Below are positions 50,401-59,276 of a stretch of DNA of 64,000 bases, in pieces. Under the pieces are notes generated by a model that saw only the letters and a program-made list of their open reading frames with translations, was not told where the DNA came from and did not search any database. Both the position numbers and the translations under genes were made by a program. The number at the start of each line of letters is the position of its first letter. Positions within the stretch are counted from its first letter, which is position 1. The stretch spans positions 6,324,001-6,388,000 of the forward strand of contig NZ_CP087196.1 of assembly GCF_024749285.1 (NCBI RefSeq), written 5' to 3'. The stretch is from Pseudomonas sp. B21-015 (GTDB lineage Bacteria > Pseudomonadota > Gammaproteobacteria > Pseudomonadales > Pseudomonadaceae).

Positions 50401-50992
50401 CCAGCCACGCGGCTTTATCGACTGTCGCATGGCTGTCCTGGGTGGTGTAGCGCCCGGCGGTGTCGAGCAGCACGGCCTGATCGGTAAACCACCAATCGCA
50501 ATTGCGCGTGCCACCGACGCCGCGTACCGCTCCGGCGCCCAATTGCGCCGCCAATGGAAAATGCAGCCCGGAATTGACCAGCGCCGTGGTCTTGCCCGAA
50601 CCTGGCGGGCCGATGATCACGTACCACGGCAACTCGTAGAGATTGCGCCGCTCGTCACCGCCCAGCTTGGCTTTCTTCAACAGTGCCAAGGCTTCGTCCA
50701 TGCGCTGGCGCAGGGTTTCGAGTTCCTCAAAGGTGGCGACGCTGGTCGGGTCCGGCGGGGTTTGCGCCGCCAGGCTGCGCATCACTTCGGCGGCCTGACG
50801 GCGCGCCTGGATGATGCGAAACAGCCGATAGGCGATCCACACCGCGAACACCAGAATGATCAGCGTCCAGCGCCGGCCTTCGGGCACCAGGAATTCGAGC
50901 AGCGGCCCGACAAACCAGATGATCAGGCTCAGGGCGATCAGCCCCAGCAACGGAATGACCCAGCGGATGATAAAACTGAAAAACGCCTTCAC
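47492..50992 (-). CDS. tssM: TssM/IcmF inner-membrane core protein, H1-like cluster
   Basis: The product is 1166 residues starting at a GTG (50992) that overlaps the tssL stop (GTGA). Two N-terminal helices (about 7-30 and 38-58), Walker A GPPGSGKTTAL (about 127-137), DTAGRYTTQDS, LTKLDLVPGFMEYF, a third helix near 435-455 (VALVLVVGTLWWVSY) and a long periplasmic region ending in ...RVDGASVSYELRANSAFNPF. It anchors the membrane complex with TssL and TssJ. Only moderately similar to the TssM at 14140-17679. Confidence 0.95.
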   Translation of the reverse strand: MKAFFSFIIRWVIPLLGLIALSLIIWFVGPLLEFLVPEGRRWTLIILVFAVWIAYRLFRIIQARRQAAEVMRSLAAQTPPDPTSVATFEELETLRQRMDEALALLKKAKLGGDERRNLYELPWYVIIGPPGSGKTTALVNSGLHFPLAAQLGAGAVRGVGGTRNCDWWFTDQAVLLDTAGRYTTQDSHATVDKAAWLGFLGLLKKQRARRPIDGAFIAISLSDLLLSSDAERAAHAAAIRQRIQELYAQLGVRFPIYLMLTKLDLVPGFMEYFDTLSKEERAQVWGMTFALDDGKNNDSPLAHLQSEFAGLEQRLNDRLVERLQQERDPARRDLIYGFPQQFGALKDCLQSFLEGVFKPNAFEERVLLRGVYFTSGTQEGSPIDRLIGSMAQSMNLDRQHLARQNGTGRSYFIEKLFSAVAFAERGLVGVNPKVERRRKWIARGVLASTVALVLVVGTLWWVSYRANQAYIAQVDQKVAPLGQAVQNLSPAQRDVLAVLPLLNAVKHLADDAPSWAEGLGLYQGNMLEAESGSVYRKLLIAVFAPRLLTRIEEQLHGGGNSDFLYEGLKAYLMLADSEHYDADFIKAWIALDWDRSLPRDLPAEQRLALEEHLLALFERHPPTARLDPRLIDDLRRQLQQLPVAQRVYDRVKRQKLPDGIPDFRINEAAGRDAALVFSRKSGKPLGEPLSGFFTAKGYRQGFLLTSLNQTGTLAEEQWVLGRDQAEQQNVVSLAADVRRLYFQDYQRQWDALLADIDFVPITSVAQAADVLRVISGPTSPLKKLLVAVAKETDLQQEERLLAAKGAPVEGGVDKLKERLGTLLGQEQATQNTPDASDDPVTAHFAELNSIVSKNEGEPAVIDGLLADMNALYVQVSAMVGASGEALLGEAKNQAAAAATRVSLNAERQPPLVQGLVKSVVNSTTNSMMGGVRNQLNAAWTSEVVNIYRQSLAGRYPMSPGSARDATLDDFGQFFGVGGVMDNYFRKYLQPYVDTSTQAWRWQPGAAQKLGIAPGVLQTFQRAATIRDAFFRSGGTQPMVRFELKPVAMDATITQFLLDLDGQQLSYDHGPSRPTSMQWPNPGSIGVVRISIMPPSASGRSGITLDGPWAWFRLLEQSDLTAGNSPDRFNLRLRVDGASVSYELRANSAFNPFKSRVLSGFSLPERL

Positions 50993-52287
50993 TCGACCCC
51001 CTCCGCCAACACTGTGATTTCGACCCGACGATTACGCGCGCGGCCCTCTGTTGTAGCGTTCGAGACCAACGGTTCGGTGTCGCTGCGGCCTTCGGCGCTG
51101 AAGCGCTCGGGCTGGCCGGTTTTGGCCGAGAGGATTTGCAGCACCGAAGTGGCACGCGCCTCGGACAAGGCCCAGTTCGATGGAAACCGCAGGGTGGCAA
51201 TCGGGCGATTGTCGCTGTGGCCGGTCACCCGGACCTGACCCTTGACCTTGCGAATGGCATCGGCGATGCGCAGCATCAGCGGCTGGAAATTGTCGACGAT
51301 GCTGGCGCTGCCCGAAGCGAATAGCTCATCGCCACGGATGGTCACCACTGAACGGTCAACGGCATCTTCCACGGCCACCCGGCCGGCCTTGATTTCATCG
51401 GCGAGGAAGCCCGCCAGGCGGGGACGTTCGATCAGTTTCGGTTGCACCACCGGACGGTCGATGGCCTGCACCGGGATCTCACCCAGTGCATGGATATTTT
51501 TAAACACCGGCTCGGCATCGGCGGCCAGTTTCAAGCGCAGGCCGAACAGCAGTGCCAACAGCAACGCCACGCCGATGGCCACGGCGATCCATGGCGGCAT
51601 GAATTGCGCCAGCCGGTCGCGGGCCACGGTGACGCCGCGCCAATGGGGCGACAGTTCACGCTCATATTCACCACGGGCGCTGCGGATGACCGCACTGGTG
51701 CGTTCACGCAAGGCTTCCAGTTGGCTGCGACCGTCGTTGATGACCCGATAGCGCCCTTCGAAACCCAGGCACATGCACAGGTACAACAGCTCCAGCAGAT
51801 ACAAACGTTCGCGGGGGCTTTGCAGGCAATGTTCCAAGAGCAGGAACACCTTCTCGCCGCCCCAGGCTTCGTTGTGCACGGTGATCAGCAGGCTCTGTTT
51901 GCCCCAGTCGCTGGCGCCACCCCACGGCGTACTCAACACCGCTTCATCCAGGGCGGTGCACAAGGCGTAACGGGCCAGCAACACATCGTTGCGCACCACA
52001 CCGGCAGCCTCGGCGCGCTCCTCGAACTGGCGCAGGTAGGCCAGTAATTGCGCCCGTAGGCTCGCCGGCGCCGGGTGGGCAATGGTGTTACGCAAGCGGG
52101 TCAGCAAAGCCAGCAACGGGCCAGCGGCGCTCTCCAGAGGGTTGAGACCTTCGGCTTTGCCGATCAAAAGCGGCGCGGCCGGCATCGAAAGCGGCGCGGC
52201 CTGGGCGCGACCGGCATCCGGGCGGGCCGGATCGGCGCCACGGCCACCGGGTGTCGGCATGAATTGGGTACGATCGTCGTTGCTCAT
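50989..52287 (-). CDS. tssL: TssL inner-membrane protein with OmpA-like domain
   Basis: The product is 432 residues. Residues about 45-240 are the DotU domain (YALCTALDEAVLSTPWGGAS, WGGEKVFLLLEHC, YLCMCLGFEGRYRV), followed by a transmembrane helix (about 243-265) and a C-terminal OmpA/MotB peptidoglycan-binding domain (about 310-430) with VTGHSDNRPIATLRFPSNWA and ARNRRVEITVL. The extended form anchors the complex to the cell wall. It lies 6 bases after tssK stops. Confidence 0.95.
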   Translation of the reverse strand: MSNDDRTQFMPTPGGRGADPARPDAGRAQAAPLSMPAAPLLIGKAEGLNPLESAAGPLLALLTRLRNTIAHPAPASLRAQLLAYLRQFEERAEAAGVVRNDVLLARYALCTALDEAVLSTPWGGASDWGKQSLLITVHNEAWGGEKVFLLLEHCLQSPRERLYLLELLYLCMCLGFEGRYRVINDGRSQLEALRERTSAVIRSARGEYERELSPHWRGVTVARDRLAQFMPPWIAVAIGVALLLALLFGLRLKLAADAEPVFKNIHALGEIPVQAIDRPVVQPKLIERPRLAGFLADEIKAGRVAVEDAVDRSVVTIRGDELFASGSASIVDNFQPLMLRIADAIRKVKGQVRVTGHSDNRPIATLRFPSNWALSEARATSVLQILSAKTGQPERFSAEGRSDTEPLVSNATTEGRARNRRVEITVLAEGVE

Positions 52288-52293
52288 TGCGGT

Positions 52294-53628
52294 TTATCCT
52301 CGGATCGCCCAGAAAGCCAGGTTCAGCCCCGGGAATTGCCCCGCGATGTAGAACGCAAAACCGCCGGAGTTGGCCAGTTGCTGCCAATGCTCGCTGCCCC
52401 GGTCCAGTTCGTAATAGGTGGAGCCGGCGTGATACGGGATTTGCCGTGGCGCCACCGGCAGCGGCAGCAGGCCGATGCCCGGTAATTGCAGGTTGACCAG
52501 GTTGCGGATGTGCTCCACCGAGCCGACCTTGCTCTGTTGGCCAAAGTGGCTGCGCAGGGTTTCGGCGGGCACGTCGGCGCGCACCACCAGGATGAAGCTG
52601 GCGCTGTCGAGCAGGGCCTTGTCAGCCAGCATCGCCACATGGACGCCGTAGGCTTTTTCGACGATCGGAATCGGCGTGGCCTTGCTGTCGATCAGCATCG
52701 ACAGCGCCTCTCGCAGGGCTTGCATCACCGGCGCGAAACTCAGCGCCAAGTCATCGTGCTGGTACTGCGGGTATTCCTGGGGGCGCCGACCGGACGCGGT
52801 AAAGGTCGAGAACTCCCCGGCCAGGCTCACCAGCTCGCTGTAGAACCGCTCGGGGTGCAACGGGCTCAACTGGCTCAAGTGCTGGATCAGCGGCTGGGCA
52901 CGGTTGACCAGTTGCAGCAGCATGAAATCGGCAATTTCCGAGGCACCGCCGGCACCGGACGCCACCACCCGCCCGGCGAGGGCTTCGCCGCGTTGATGAA
53001 GCAGGCCCAGCAATTCGCTGCGAAACGCGGCCAGGGGGTTGGAGGCGACCACATCCAGCAACGGCGGGATGTAGGTGTCGTCGAGTACCAAGGCGCGGTC
53101 GGCGCGTTTCTCCTTGATTCGTACCAGGCCGATGGCGGCGTAGTCGCTGATGCCATCCTGGGCTACCAACAATCGCAGCGCCCTCGACCCCACGGCCACC
53201 GGGGCCTGGTTTTCGAACGGTGCGTTGTCGTCCCGTACTTCGCGCACCTGGCTCACGTAGCGCGCAGCGCCCAGGGCTTCGCCTTCGTCGACCGTATCAC
53301 GCGCACCGGCGCGCTTGAGCGGCAAGGCCAGGTACACCAAGCCATCGCGCAGGTTGTCATCGACATTCAGCGGGCTCGGTGCCAGGTCATCCTGGGGAAT
53401 GTTGAATGGCGTGCCGTCCGGCAACAGGCCCCGCGCCGAGATGATCGCCAGTTTGCCCTGGGCCAGCAGGCCCTGGTCGATCAGCAATTCGGAGAAACCC
53501 CAGGCGCCGGCCGACAACGGGCGGCTCCGGGCGTCGATGAGGTTCTCCAGGTAACGGTCATGCTGCTGGAAGTGCTGCGTTCCAATGAACATGCCTTCCG
53601 ACCAGACCACACGATTGTTCCAGGACAT
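52294..53628 (-). CDS. tssK: TssK baseplate protein, H1-like cluster
   Basis: The product is 444 residues from the ATG at 53628 (GGAG upstream); the longer frame to 53742 lies over tssJ. It begins MSWNNRVVWSEGMFIGTQHF followed by QQHDRYLENLID, the TssK signature. The C-terminal part (YHAGSTYYELDRGSEHWQQL, FPGLNLAFWAIRG) is conserved. It connects baseplate and membrane complex. Confidence 0.95.
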   Translation of the reverse strand: MSWNNRVVWSEGMFIGTQHFQQHDRYLENLIDARSRPLSAGAWGFSELLIDQGLLAQGKLAIISARGLLPDGTPFNIPQDDLAPSPLNVDDNLRDGLVYLALPLKRAGARDTVDEGEALGAARYVSQVREVRDDNAPFENQAPVAVGSRALRLLVAQDGISDYAAIGLVRIKEKRADRALVLDDTYIPPLLDVVASNPLAAFRSELLGLLHQRGEALAGRVVASGAGGASEIADFMLLQLVNRAQPLIQHLSQLSPLHPERFYSELVSLAGEFSTFTASGRRPQEYPQYQHDDLALSFAPVMQALREALSMLIDSKATPIPIVEKAYGVHVAMLADKALLDSASFILVVRADVPAETLRSHFGQQSKVGSVEHIRNLVNLQLPGIGLLPLPVAPRQIPYHAGSTYYELDRGSEHWQQLANSGGFAFYIAGQFPGLNLAFWAIRG

Positions 53629-53644
53629 GGGGAGCTCCGATTGC

Positions 53645-54157
53645 TTATTGGGCAGGGCTGGATGGGGAAACCACGACGGCGCTGCGCACGGCGCGCACGT
53701 CGAGGCTGATCTGGTATTCGGTGTATTGGCGCGGCGGGACATTCATTACCGTGCGCCACAACGACTGATCCAGCTCGCGATACCCCACCAGTACGCCGAT
53801 ATGGCGGGTGGCCGGGTCGAGGTCGCGCTGCAGGCTCAACTGCTGGCCGGGCTGGATCAGCACTTCGTCCTGGTCGATCAGATCTGCGCCGAGCGTCGCC
53901 TGGGCCCGTTCGGCCAATGCGAAATAATCGGAACGGCCGAAGGTGGCAGCATTTTTCAATTCGAAAATGCGCACTCGAACCGGAGCTGGCTGGCCAGTGG
54001 CGCCGGGGTTGAGCCCGGCAATGGCGTGAAAGTGCAACTCGACCGCGGCAGTGTCGGCCTCGGCCTCGGCCTCAACGGCCTCGGGTTTGGCCGTGTCCTT
54101 GGCACATGCGCTCAGCAGAAGCGCGGTGGCTACTGCGAGTAAAAACCTGGGAATCAT
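53645..54157 (-). CDS. tssJ: TssJ outer-membrane lipoprotein, H1-like cluster
   Basis: The product is 170 residues with lipobox LLSAC (Cys18), an Ala/Glu-rich linker, then the TssJ fold (VRVRIFELKNAATFGRSDYF, IQPGQQLSLQRDLDPATRHI, GVLVGYRELDQSLWR). Tethered in the outer membrane, it meets the TssM tip. It lies 16 bases before tssK; 75 bases separate it from fha1. Confidence 0.93.
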   Translation of the reverse strand: MIPRFLLAVATALLLSACAKDTAKPEAVEAEAEADTAAVELHFHAIAGLNPGATGQPAPVRVRIFELKNAATFGRSDYFALAERAQATLGADLIDQDEVLIQPGQQLSLQRDLDPATRHIGVLVGYRELDQSLWRTVMNVPPRQYTEYQISLDVRAVRSAVVVSPSSPAQ

Positions 54158-54232
54158 CCTGCGTCCTCAATGACGTTTCAGCTATCCGTTGTTCCGTTCT
54201 TTGCTATGCATGACGTTATGCGACGGCGACGC

Positions 54233-55630
54233 TCAGTGGCGGCGCTGCCTTGTGCTGTGCTCTTCGTAGGCGCGGCTGAATTCCCGACCGAACAGGTCCT
54301 GGAAATCCTCTTGGGCCTCGCGGGAAATATTGCTGTAGAGCTCGGTGAACTGGTGCCAGTACTGGGCCTGTCGCGAGCCAGTGAAAATGCCCGACAGACC
54401 ACCGGGCTTGCCCATGCGCTCTTCCAGTTGCGCCGGCTCGAAGCGCGTCAGCAGGTGTTTGATCGCAGCTTCTACACCGGCCATCACCGCCAATTGGTGG
54501 GCACGCAAGTCGTCGAAACTGTCGCGCACAGCCTGGTCCGGCGCCATGAACGCCTGATTGCTGTGGCGCAACAACAACAGCAATGCTTCATCGACGTTGG
54601 GAGCGAATTTCAGCGGGTTGTTTTCCACCGGTTGAATCATTGTCTGTTGTATGCGGAACTCGCCCTTGAGGCTGCTGCGGGCGCGCAAGACATCGATCAG
54701 GCCTTCGACCATCAGCCGATAACTGCGCCCGATGCTTTCCATTTGCGCCTCGGCCTGAGCCTTGTCCAGGCGCACTTGATCCAGACCGGCGCCGCGCAGG
54801 AAGGCTTGCAACAGGTCGGGTTGAGCATTGTCGGCCGGGCCGACCGGGCGTTCGACGATGGCCACGGGTGGTTCACGCAGTGGCACAGGCTCGATCGGTA
54901 CGCTGATTTGCGGTACGGGTGGCGGCGTAACCTCTGCAACAGGCAAGGGGACGATAGCCACCGGCGCAGGCTTGTCGCTGAACAGGTCCCAATCTTCCGG
55001 AATCACCTGGGCCGACACCAGCGGTGCAGGTCCGGCCACGGGTGTTGGGTGGGGGATCGGGGTCGGCGGGCGGAAGTCGTGCTGCTCGGCCGGGACATGG
55101 TCGGGCTGGGTAGCCGGCGGGACGCTGGTCGGTGTCAGAAAATCGAACAGGTCCGGCATCGTGTCCATGGCCGATACGCCCTGAAAATGTGCAGGTGGCG
55201 TCACGGGCAACGATGTCGGCGTATTCACGACGGCGCCCTGACGCCCCATCAGGGCCTCGAAGCTGCTGGACGAATCGGCGAAAGGGTTGTTGTCGGTCGC
55301 CGGCAGACTGAAACTGATTCGTGCCTGGATTTCATAATCACCAATACGGATTACTTCTCCATCTTGCAACGGCTCGCTGTTTCCTTTGCGCAGACGAATG
55401 CCGGCCTTGACCAATTCCACACCGTTAGTGCTGTTATCGGTTAAGTAATACCGGCCATCTTTATATTGAATAACGCAATGTTTGCCGGAAACCAGACGCT
55501 CAGGGTCGGGCAATACCCAGTCATTATCAGAGTTGCGGCCTATTGCCAGCACGCCCTGATCCATGGATTTTTCAGGGCATTGGCCAGGGGTAATTTTGTG
55601 ATAACTAGTGATAGTCAAACACAGCGACAT
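54233..55630 (-). CDS. fha1: FHA-domain T6SS scaffold protein (Fha1)
   Basis: The product is 465 residues from the ATG at 55630, which has a strong GGAGG; the frame continues upstream but without family similarity. The FHA domain covers about 5-105 with GRNSDNDW, SGKHCVIQYKDG and NSTNG. A Pro-rich linker (about 150-270) leads to a C-terminal helical T6SS domain with FDDLRAHQLAVMAGVEAAIK and YWHQFTELYSNISREAQEDF. It is the expected substrate of PpkA and PppA and the first gene of the minus-strand H1-like unit. Confidence 0.94.
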   Translation of the reverse strand: MSLCLTITSYHKITPGQCPEKSMDQGVLAIGRNSDNDWVLPDPERLVSGKHCVIQYKDGRYYLTDNSTNGVELVKAGIRLRKGNSEPLQDGEVIRIGDYEIQARISFSLPATDNNPFADSSSSFEALMGRQGAVVNTPTSLPVTPPAHFQGVSAMDTMPDLFDFLTPTSVPPATQPDHVPAEQHDFRPPTPIPHPTPVAGPAPLVSAQVIPEDWDLFSDKPAPVAIVPLPVAEVTPPPVPQISVPIEPVPLREPPVAIVERPVGPADNAQPDLLQAFLRGAGLDQVRLDKAQAEAQMESIGRSYRLMVEGLIDVLRARSSLKGEFRIQQTMIQPVENNPLKFAPNVDEALLLLLRHSNQAFMAPDQAVRDSFDDLRAHQLAVMAGVEAAIKHLLTRFEPAQLEERMGKPGGLSGIFTGSRQAQYWHQFTELYSNISREAQEDFQDLFGREFSRAYEEHSTRQRRH

Positions 55631-56035
55631 CTTGCCTCCTTGCTGAACACTTTGCGCGCGGGCGAATCGGGATTCACTCCCGCCAGACTCGGTCCGACAA
55701 CCTTGCAAACAACCTCGAAAACCGCTTTTTGCCAGCATGATTGCTGATCTTAACCGGCTAGCGTGACAAAAAACCTGCATCAGTGCCCGCCTCGACCAAG
55801 CGGTCGCGCGGGTTGACAAGCACCTCACATCTGTCACACAAGGGAAATAGCTTACCTTGACAAGCCATAAGTACTACACCAAAAATGCATAACTTCTTGA
55901 ATATAAATGATGGCACTTTAAGATCATCGCGCATCCAAAGATGCCAATACACGCAAGGAAACATGTGAAGTTCCACCTGGAACTAACGTGTGAAATGCCC
56001 GACTCTGTCAGCGGGCGATAGGGAGATCAAATTCA
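55631..56035. promoter_or_regulatory. Divergent promoter region between fha1 and tssA of the H1-like system
   Basis: This 405-base gap separates the two halves of the cluster, so both promoters must lie here. TTGACA occurs at 55813 and 55857 on the plus strand, but neither has a convincing -10 at normal spacing. Near tssA there are several GGA motifs (GCAAGGAAACATG, the palindrome GTTCCACCTGGAAC at 55970-55983, and ATAGGGAGATC); GGA motifs in a leader fit control by an RsmA/CsrA protein, as known for the P. aeruginosa H1 genes. An open frame at 55758-55976 is not judged to be a gene. Confidence 0.5.
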
Positions 56036-57058
56036 GTGGAAGTGCCTTTGCTGCTCGCCGCCGTTTCCGCGACTTCGCCTTGCGGTGAAGATCTGGAATA
56101 TGACGCGGATTTTTTGCGCCTGGAACGCGATTCCCTGGGCCAGCCCGAGCGCAGCATGGGCGATTCGATATTGCCTGCCTCCCCCCCTGAATGGCGCAGC
56201 ATCCAGCAGCAAAGCCTGGATTTGTTGCAACGCAGCAAAGACCTGCGCATCACCCATTTCCTTTTGCAAAGTTCCCTTGCCCTCGAAGGCGTCACCGGCC
56301 TGGCCCGTGTCCTGACGCTGATCAGCGAACTGCTCAAGCAATACTGGGCCGACCTGCATCCGCGCCTGGATGCCGAAGACGACAACGACCCCACCGTGCG
56401 CATCAATGCCCTCGCCGGCCTGACGTCCGATGCCACCATTCGCCTGCTGCGTGAAAGCATCTTGGCCCGTTCGCGAACCTTTGGCGCTGTCAGCCTGCGC
56501 GCCGCCGCCAATGCCAGCGGCCTGCAAAGCTTCCCTGACGAAAGCCTCGGCGCCGAGCAGCTCGCCGGGGCGTTCCTCGACAGCGATCCCGAACAGTTGG
56601 AAATCACCCGCGCAGCTTTGCACGAGGCCCGCAGCGTCGCCGAGGCCATCGAGCAACAGATCAGCGAGCAAGTCGGTTCCGCCCAGGGCGTTGACCTTGG
56701 CCCGTTGAAGCAACCGCTAAAAATGGCCTTGCAGATTCTCGGCCAGTTCGCCCCGCAGAGCGGCGACAACCCCCTTCCCGACTCCGTCAGCGACGACAGT
56801 GCCGCGCCAGTTGAATACCTGCCCACCGCACCGAGCGCACCGCGCAGCACTGGCGAAATCAACAACCGTGACGACGTACTGCGCAGCCTGGACCGGATTC
56901 TTGCGTATTACACCCGACATGAGCCCTCCAGCCCACTGCCGGTGCTGTTGAACCGGGCGAAGAATCTGGTGCATGCCGACTTTGCGGCCATCGTGCGCAA
57001 CCTGATTCCCGACGGCATGAGCCAATTTGAAAACCTGCGCGGACCAGACAGCGAATAA
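56036..57058 (+). CDS. tssA: TssA-family protein, H1-like cluster
   Basis: The product is 340 residues starting at a GTG with GGGAG 10 bases upstream. The opening EVPLLLAAVSATSPCGEDLE followed by YDADFLRLERDS, and GQPERSMGDS...PPEWRSIQQQSLDLLQRSKD, is the ImpA_N domain of the short TssA1 class. The C-terminal part ends DRILAYYTRHEPSSPLPVLL then ...FAAIVRNLIPDGMSQFENLR. TssA1 acts at the baseplate during tail assembly. First gene of the plus-strand operon. Confidence 0.94.
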   Translation: MEVPLLLAAVSATSPCGEDLEYDADFLRLERDSLGQPERSMGDSILPASPPEWRSIQQQSLDLLQRSKDLRITHFLLQSSLALEGVTGLARVLTLISELLKQYWADLHPRLDAEDDNDPTVRINALAGLTSDATIRLLRESILARSRTFGAVSLRAAANASGLQSFPDESLGAEQLAGAFLDSDPEQLEITRAALHEARSVAEAIEQQISEQVGSAQGVDLGPLKQPLKMALQILGQFAPQSGDNPLPDSVSDDSAAPVEYLPTAPSAPRSTGEINNRDDVLRSLDRILAYYTRHEPSSPLPVLLNRAKNLVHADFAAIVRNLIPDGMSQFENLRGPDSE

Positions 57059-57138
57059 AAGCGAACGGATCACGCAGTCACGTCACCGGTACCACCGATG
57101 ACGCCAACACCGTCGCTTGAGCGACCAGGAGCAGCAAC

Positions 57139-57648
57139 GTGGCGAAGCAAAGTTCTCAGAAATTCATCGCGCGCAACCGTGCGCCTCGAGTGCAGATCGA
57201 GTACGACGTCGAGCTCTACGGCGCCGAGAAAAAGGTCCAGTTGCCCTTCGTCATGGGCGTCATGGCGGACCTCGCCGGCAAGCCCGCCGAGCCTCTGGCA
57301 CCTGTGGCCGATCGCAAGTTCCTCGAGGTGGATGTCGACAACTTCGACTCGCGCCTCAAGGCCATGCAGCCACGCGTCGCGTTCCACGTGCCCAACGAGC
57401 TGACCGGCGAAGGCAACCTGAGCCTGGACATCACCTTTGAAAGCATGGACGACTTCAGCCCGGCCGCCGTGGCGCGCAAGGTCGATTCGCTGAACAAGCT
57501 GCTCGAAGCGCGGACCCAACTGGCCAACCTGCTGACCTACATGGACGGCAAGACCGGTGCCGAAGAAATCATCATGAAGGCCATCAAGGATCCGGCGCTG
57601 CTCCAGGCGCTCGCCAGTGCGCCGAAGCCAGCCGAGCCTCAGGCTTAA
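57139..57648 (+). CDS. tssB: TssB small sheath protein, H1-like cluster
   Basis: The product is 169 residues from a GTG with AGGAG seven bases upstream. QKFIARNRAPRVQIEYDVEL, then YGAEKKVQLPFVMGVMADLA and ESMDDFSPAAVARKVDSLNK, are almost the same as P. aeruginosa TssB1 as I remember it. It co-polymerises with TssC. Spaced 80 bases from tssA and 15 from tssC. Confidence 0.96.
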   Translation: MAKQSSQKFIARNRAPRVQIEYDVELYGAEKKVQLPFVMGVMADLAGKPAEPLAPVADRKFLEVDVDNFDSRLKAMQPRVAFHVPNELTGEGNLSLDITFESMDDFSPAAVARKVDSLNKLLEARTQLANLLTYMDGKTGAEEIIMKAIKDPALLQALASAPKPAEPQA

Positions 57649-57663
57649 TCAGGACGAATGATC

Positions 57664-59157
57664 ATGACCGATTCAGTACGTGCAGACGCCCAGACACTGG
57701 GCACCACCGAAGAAGCCAGCGAGTTCGCCTCCCTGCTGCTGCAAGAATTCAAACCCAAGACCGACCGCGCCCGCGAAGCCGTCGAGACCGCCGTGCGCAC
57801 CCTGGCCGAACAGGCCCTGGCGCAGACCGACCTGGTGTCCAACGACGCCATCAAGTCGATCGAATCAATCATCGCCGCCATCGACGCCAAGCTCACTGCC
57901 CAGGTCAATCAGGTCATCCACCACCCCGATTTCCAGCAACTGGAAAGCGCCTGGCGTGGCCTGCATTATCTGGTCAACAACACCGAGAGCGATGAGCAGC
58001 TGAAGATTCGCGTGCTCAACATCTCCAAGACCGACCTGCACAAGACCCTGAAGAAATTCAAGGGCACCGCGTGGGACCAAAGCCCGATCTTCAAGAAGAT
58101 GTACGAAGAAGAATACGGCCAGTTCGGCGGCGAACCTTACGGTTGCCTGGTGGGCGATTACTACTTCGACCAGTCGCCGCCGGATGTCGAGTTGCTGGGC
58201 GAGTTGTCGAAAGTCTGCGCCGCCATGCACTCGCCGTTCATCGCAGCCGCATCGCCGACCGTGATGGGCATGGGCTCGTGGCAGGAACTGTCGAACCCAC
58301 GCGATCTGACCAAGATCTTCACCACCCCGGAATACGCCGGCTGGCGCTCGCTACGCGAATCGGAAGACTCGCGCTACATCGGCTTGACCATGCCGCGCTT
58401 CCTCGCGCGTCTGCCGTATGGCGCCAAGACCGATCCGGTGGAAGCCTTCGCCTTCGAAGAAAACACCGATGGCGCCGACAGTTCCAAGTACACGTGGGCC
58501 AACGCCGCTTACGCGATGGCGGTGAACATCAACCGCTCGTTCAAGCACTTCGGCTGGTGCTCGCGCATTCGTGGCGTGGAGTCTGGCGGTGAAGTGGAAA
58601 ACCTGCCGGCGCACACCTTCCCGACTGACGATGGCGGCGTGGACATGAAGTGCCCGACCGAAATCGCCATTTCGGATCGCCGTGAAGCGGAACTGGCGAA
58701 GAACGGTTTCATGCCGTTGCTGCACAAGAAAAACACCGACTTCGCCGCGTTCATCGGCGCCCAGTCGTTGCAGAAACCGGCCGAATACGACGACCCGGAC
58801 GCCACCGCCAACGCCAACCTGGCCGCGCGCCTGCCGTACCTGTTCGCCACCTGCCGTTTCGCCCATTACTTGAAGTGCATCGTGCGCGACAAGATCGGCT
58901 CCTTCAAAGAGAAGGACGAAATGCAGCGTTGGTTGCAGGACTGGATCCTCAACTACGTCGACGGTGACCCGGCGCACTCCACCGAAACCACCAAGGCCCA
59001 GCACCCATTGGCTGCGGCCGAAGTGATCGTCGAGGACGTGGAAGGCAACCCGGGGTACTACAACTCCAGGTTCTACCTGCGCCCGCACTATCAGCTCGAA
59101 GGTCTGACCGTGTCGCTGCGACTGGTATCCAAGCTGCCTTCGGCCAAAGGCGCGTAA
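57664..59157 (+). CDS. tssC: TssC large sheath protein, H1-like cluster
   Basis: The product is 497 residues from the ATG at 57664 (AGGA nine bases upstream; an ATG two codons earlier at 57658 is too close). Hallmarks are HHPDFQQLESAWRGLHYLVN, EYGQFGGEPYGCLVGDYYFD, ESEDSRYIGLTMPRFLARLP and GNPGYYNSRFYLRPHYQLEG. Forms the contractile sheath with TssB. A 158-base gap holding a large hairpin separates it from hcp. Confidence 0.96.
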   Translation: MTDSVRADAQTLGTTEEASEFASLLLQEFKPKTDRAREAVETAVRTLAEQALAQTDLVSNDAIKSIESIIAAIDAKLTAQVNQVIHHPDFQQLESAWRGLHYLVNNTESDEQLKIRVLNISKTDLHKTLKKFKGTAWDQSPIFKKMYEEEYGQFGGEPYGCLVGDYYFDQSPPDVELLGELSKVCAAMHSPFIAAASPTVMGMGSWQELSNPRDLTKIFTTPEYAGWRSLRESEDSRYIGLTMPRFLARLPYGAKTDPVEAFAFEENTDGADSSKYTWANAAYAMAVNINRSFKHFGWCSRIRGVESGGEVENLPAHTFPTDDGGVDMKCPTEIAISDRREAELAKNGFMPLLHKKNTDFAAFIGAQSLQKPAEYDDPDATANANLAARLPYLFATCRFAHYLKCIVRDKIGSFKEKDEMQRWLQDWILNYVDGDPAHSTETTKAQHPLAAAEVIVEDVEGNPGYYNSRFYLRPHYQLEGLTVSLRLVSKLPSAKGA

Positions 59158-59171
59158 CACCGACCTTGATG

Positions 59172-59276
59172 TGATCGTTCCCACGCTCTGCGTGGGAATG
59201 CCGCCCGGGACGCTCCGCGTCCCAGTGACGCGGAGCGTCCCCAGATGCGTTACCACGCAGAGCGTGGGAACGATCA
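59172..59276. repeat. Large inverted repeat between tssC and hcp
   Basis: The ends are TGATCGTTCCCACGCTCTGC and its inverse GCAGAGCGTGGGAACGATCA, forming a stem of 24 or more base pairs, with inner GGACGCTCCGCGTCC-type arms as well. It belongs to the same family as the element at 38362-38410. It may partly terminate the transcript or protect the hcp message. Confidence 0.9.

Noticed and set aside
43006..51238. Plus-strand frames of 666 and 1158 codons opposite ppkA and tssM
   Set aside because: Both mirror well-identified minus-strand genes and lack any independent sign of coding.
55909..55925. TGGCACTTTAAGATC as a sigma-54 promoter for the plus-strand H1-like operon
   Set aside because: The bases 10 after GG are TC, not the required GC, so only the -24 half is present.
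55758..55976. 72-codon minus-strand frame in the fha1-tssA gap
   Set aside because: No ribosome site, irregular composition, and it covers the region where the divergent promoters must lie.
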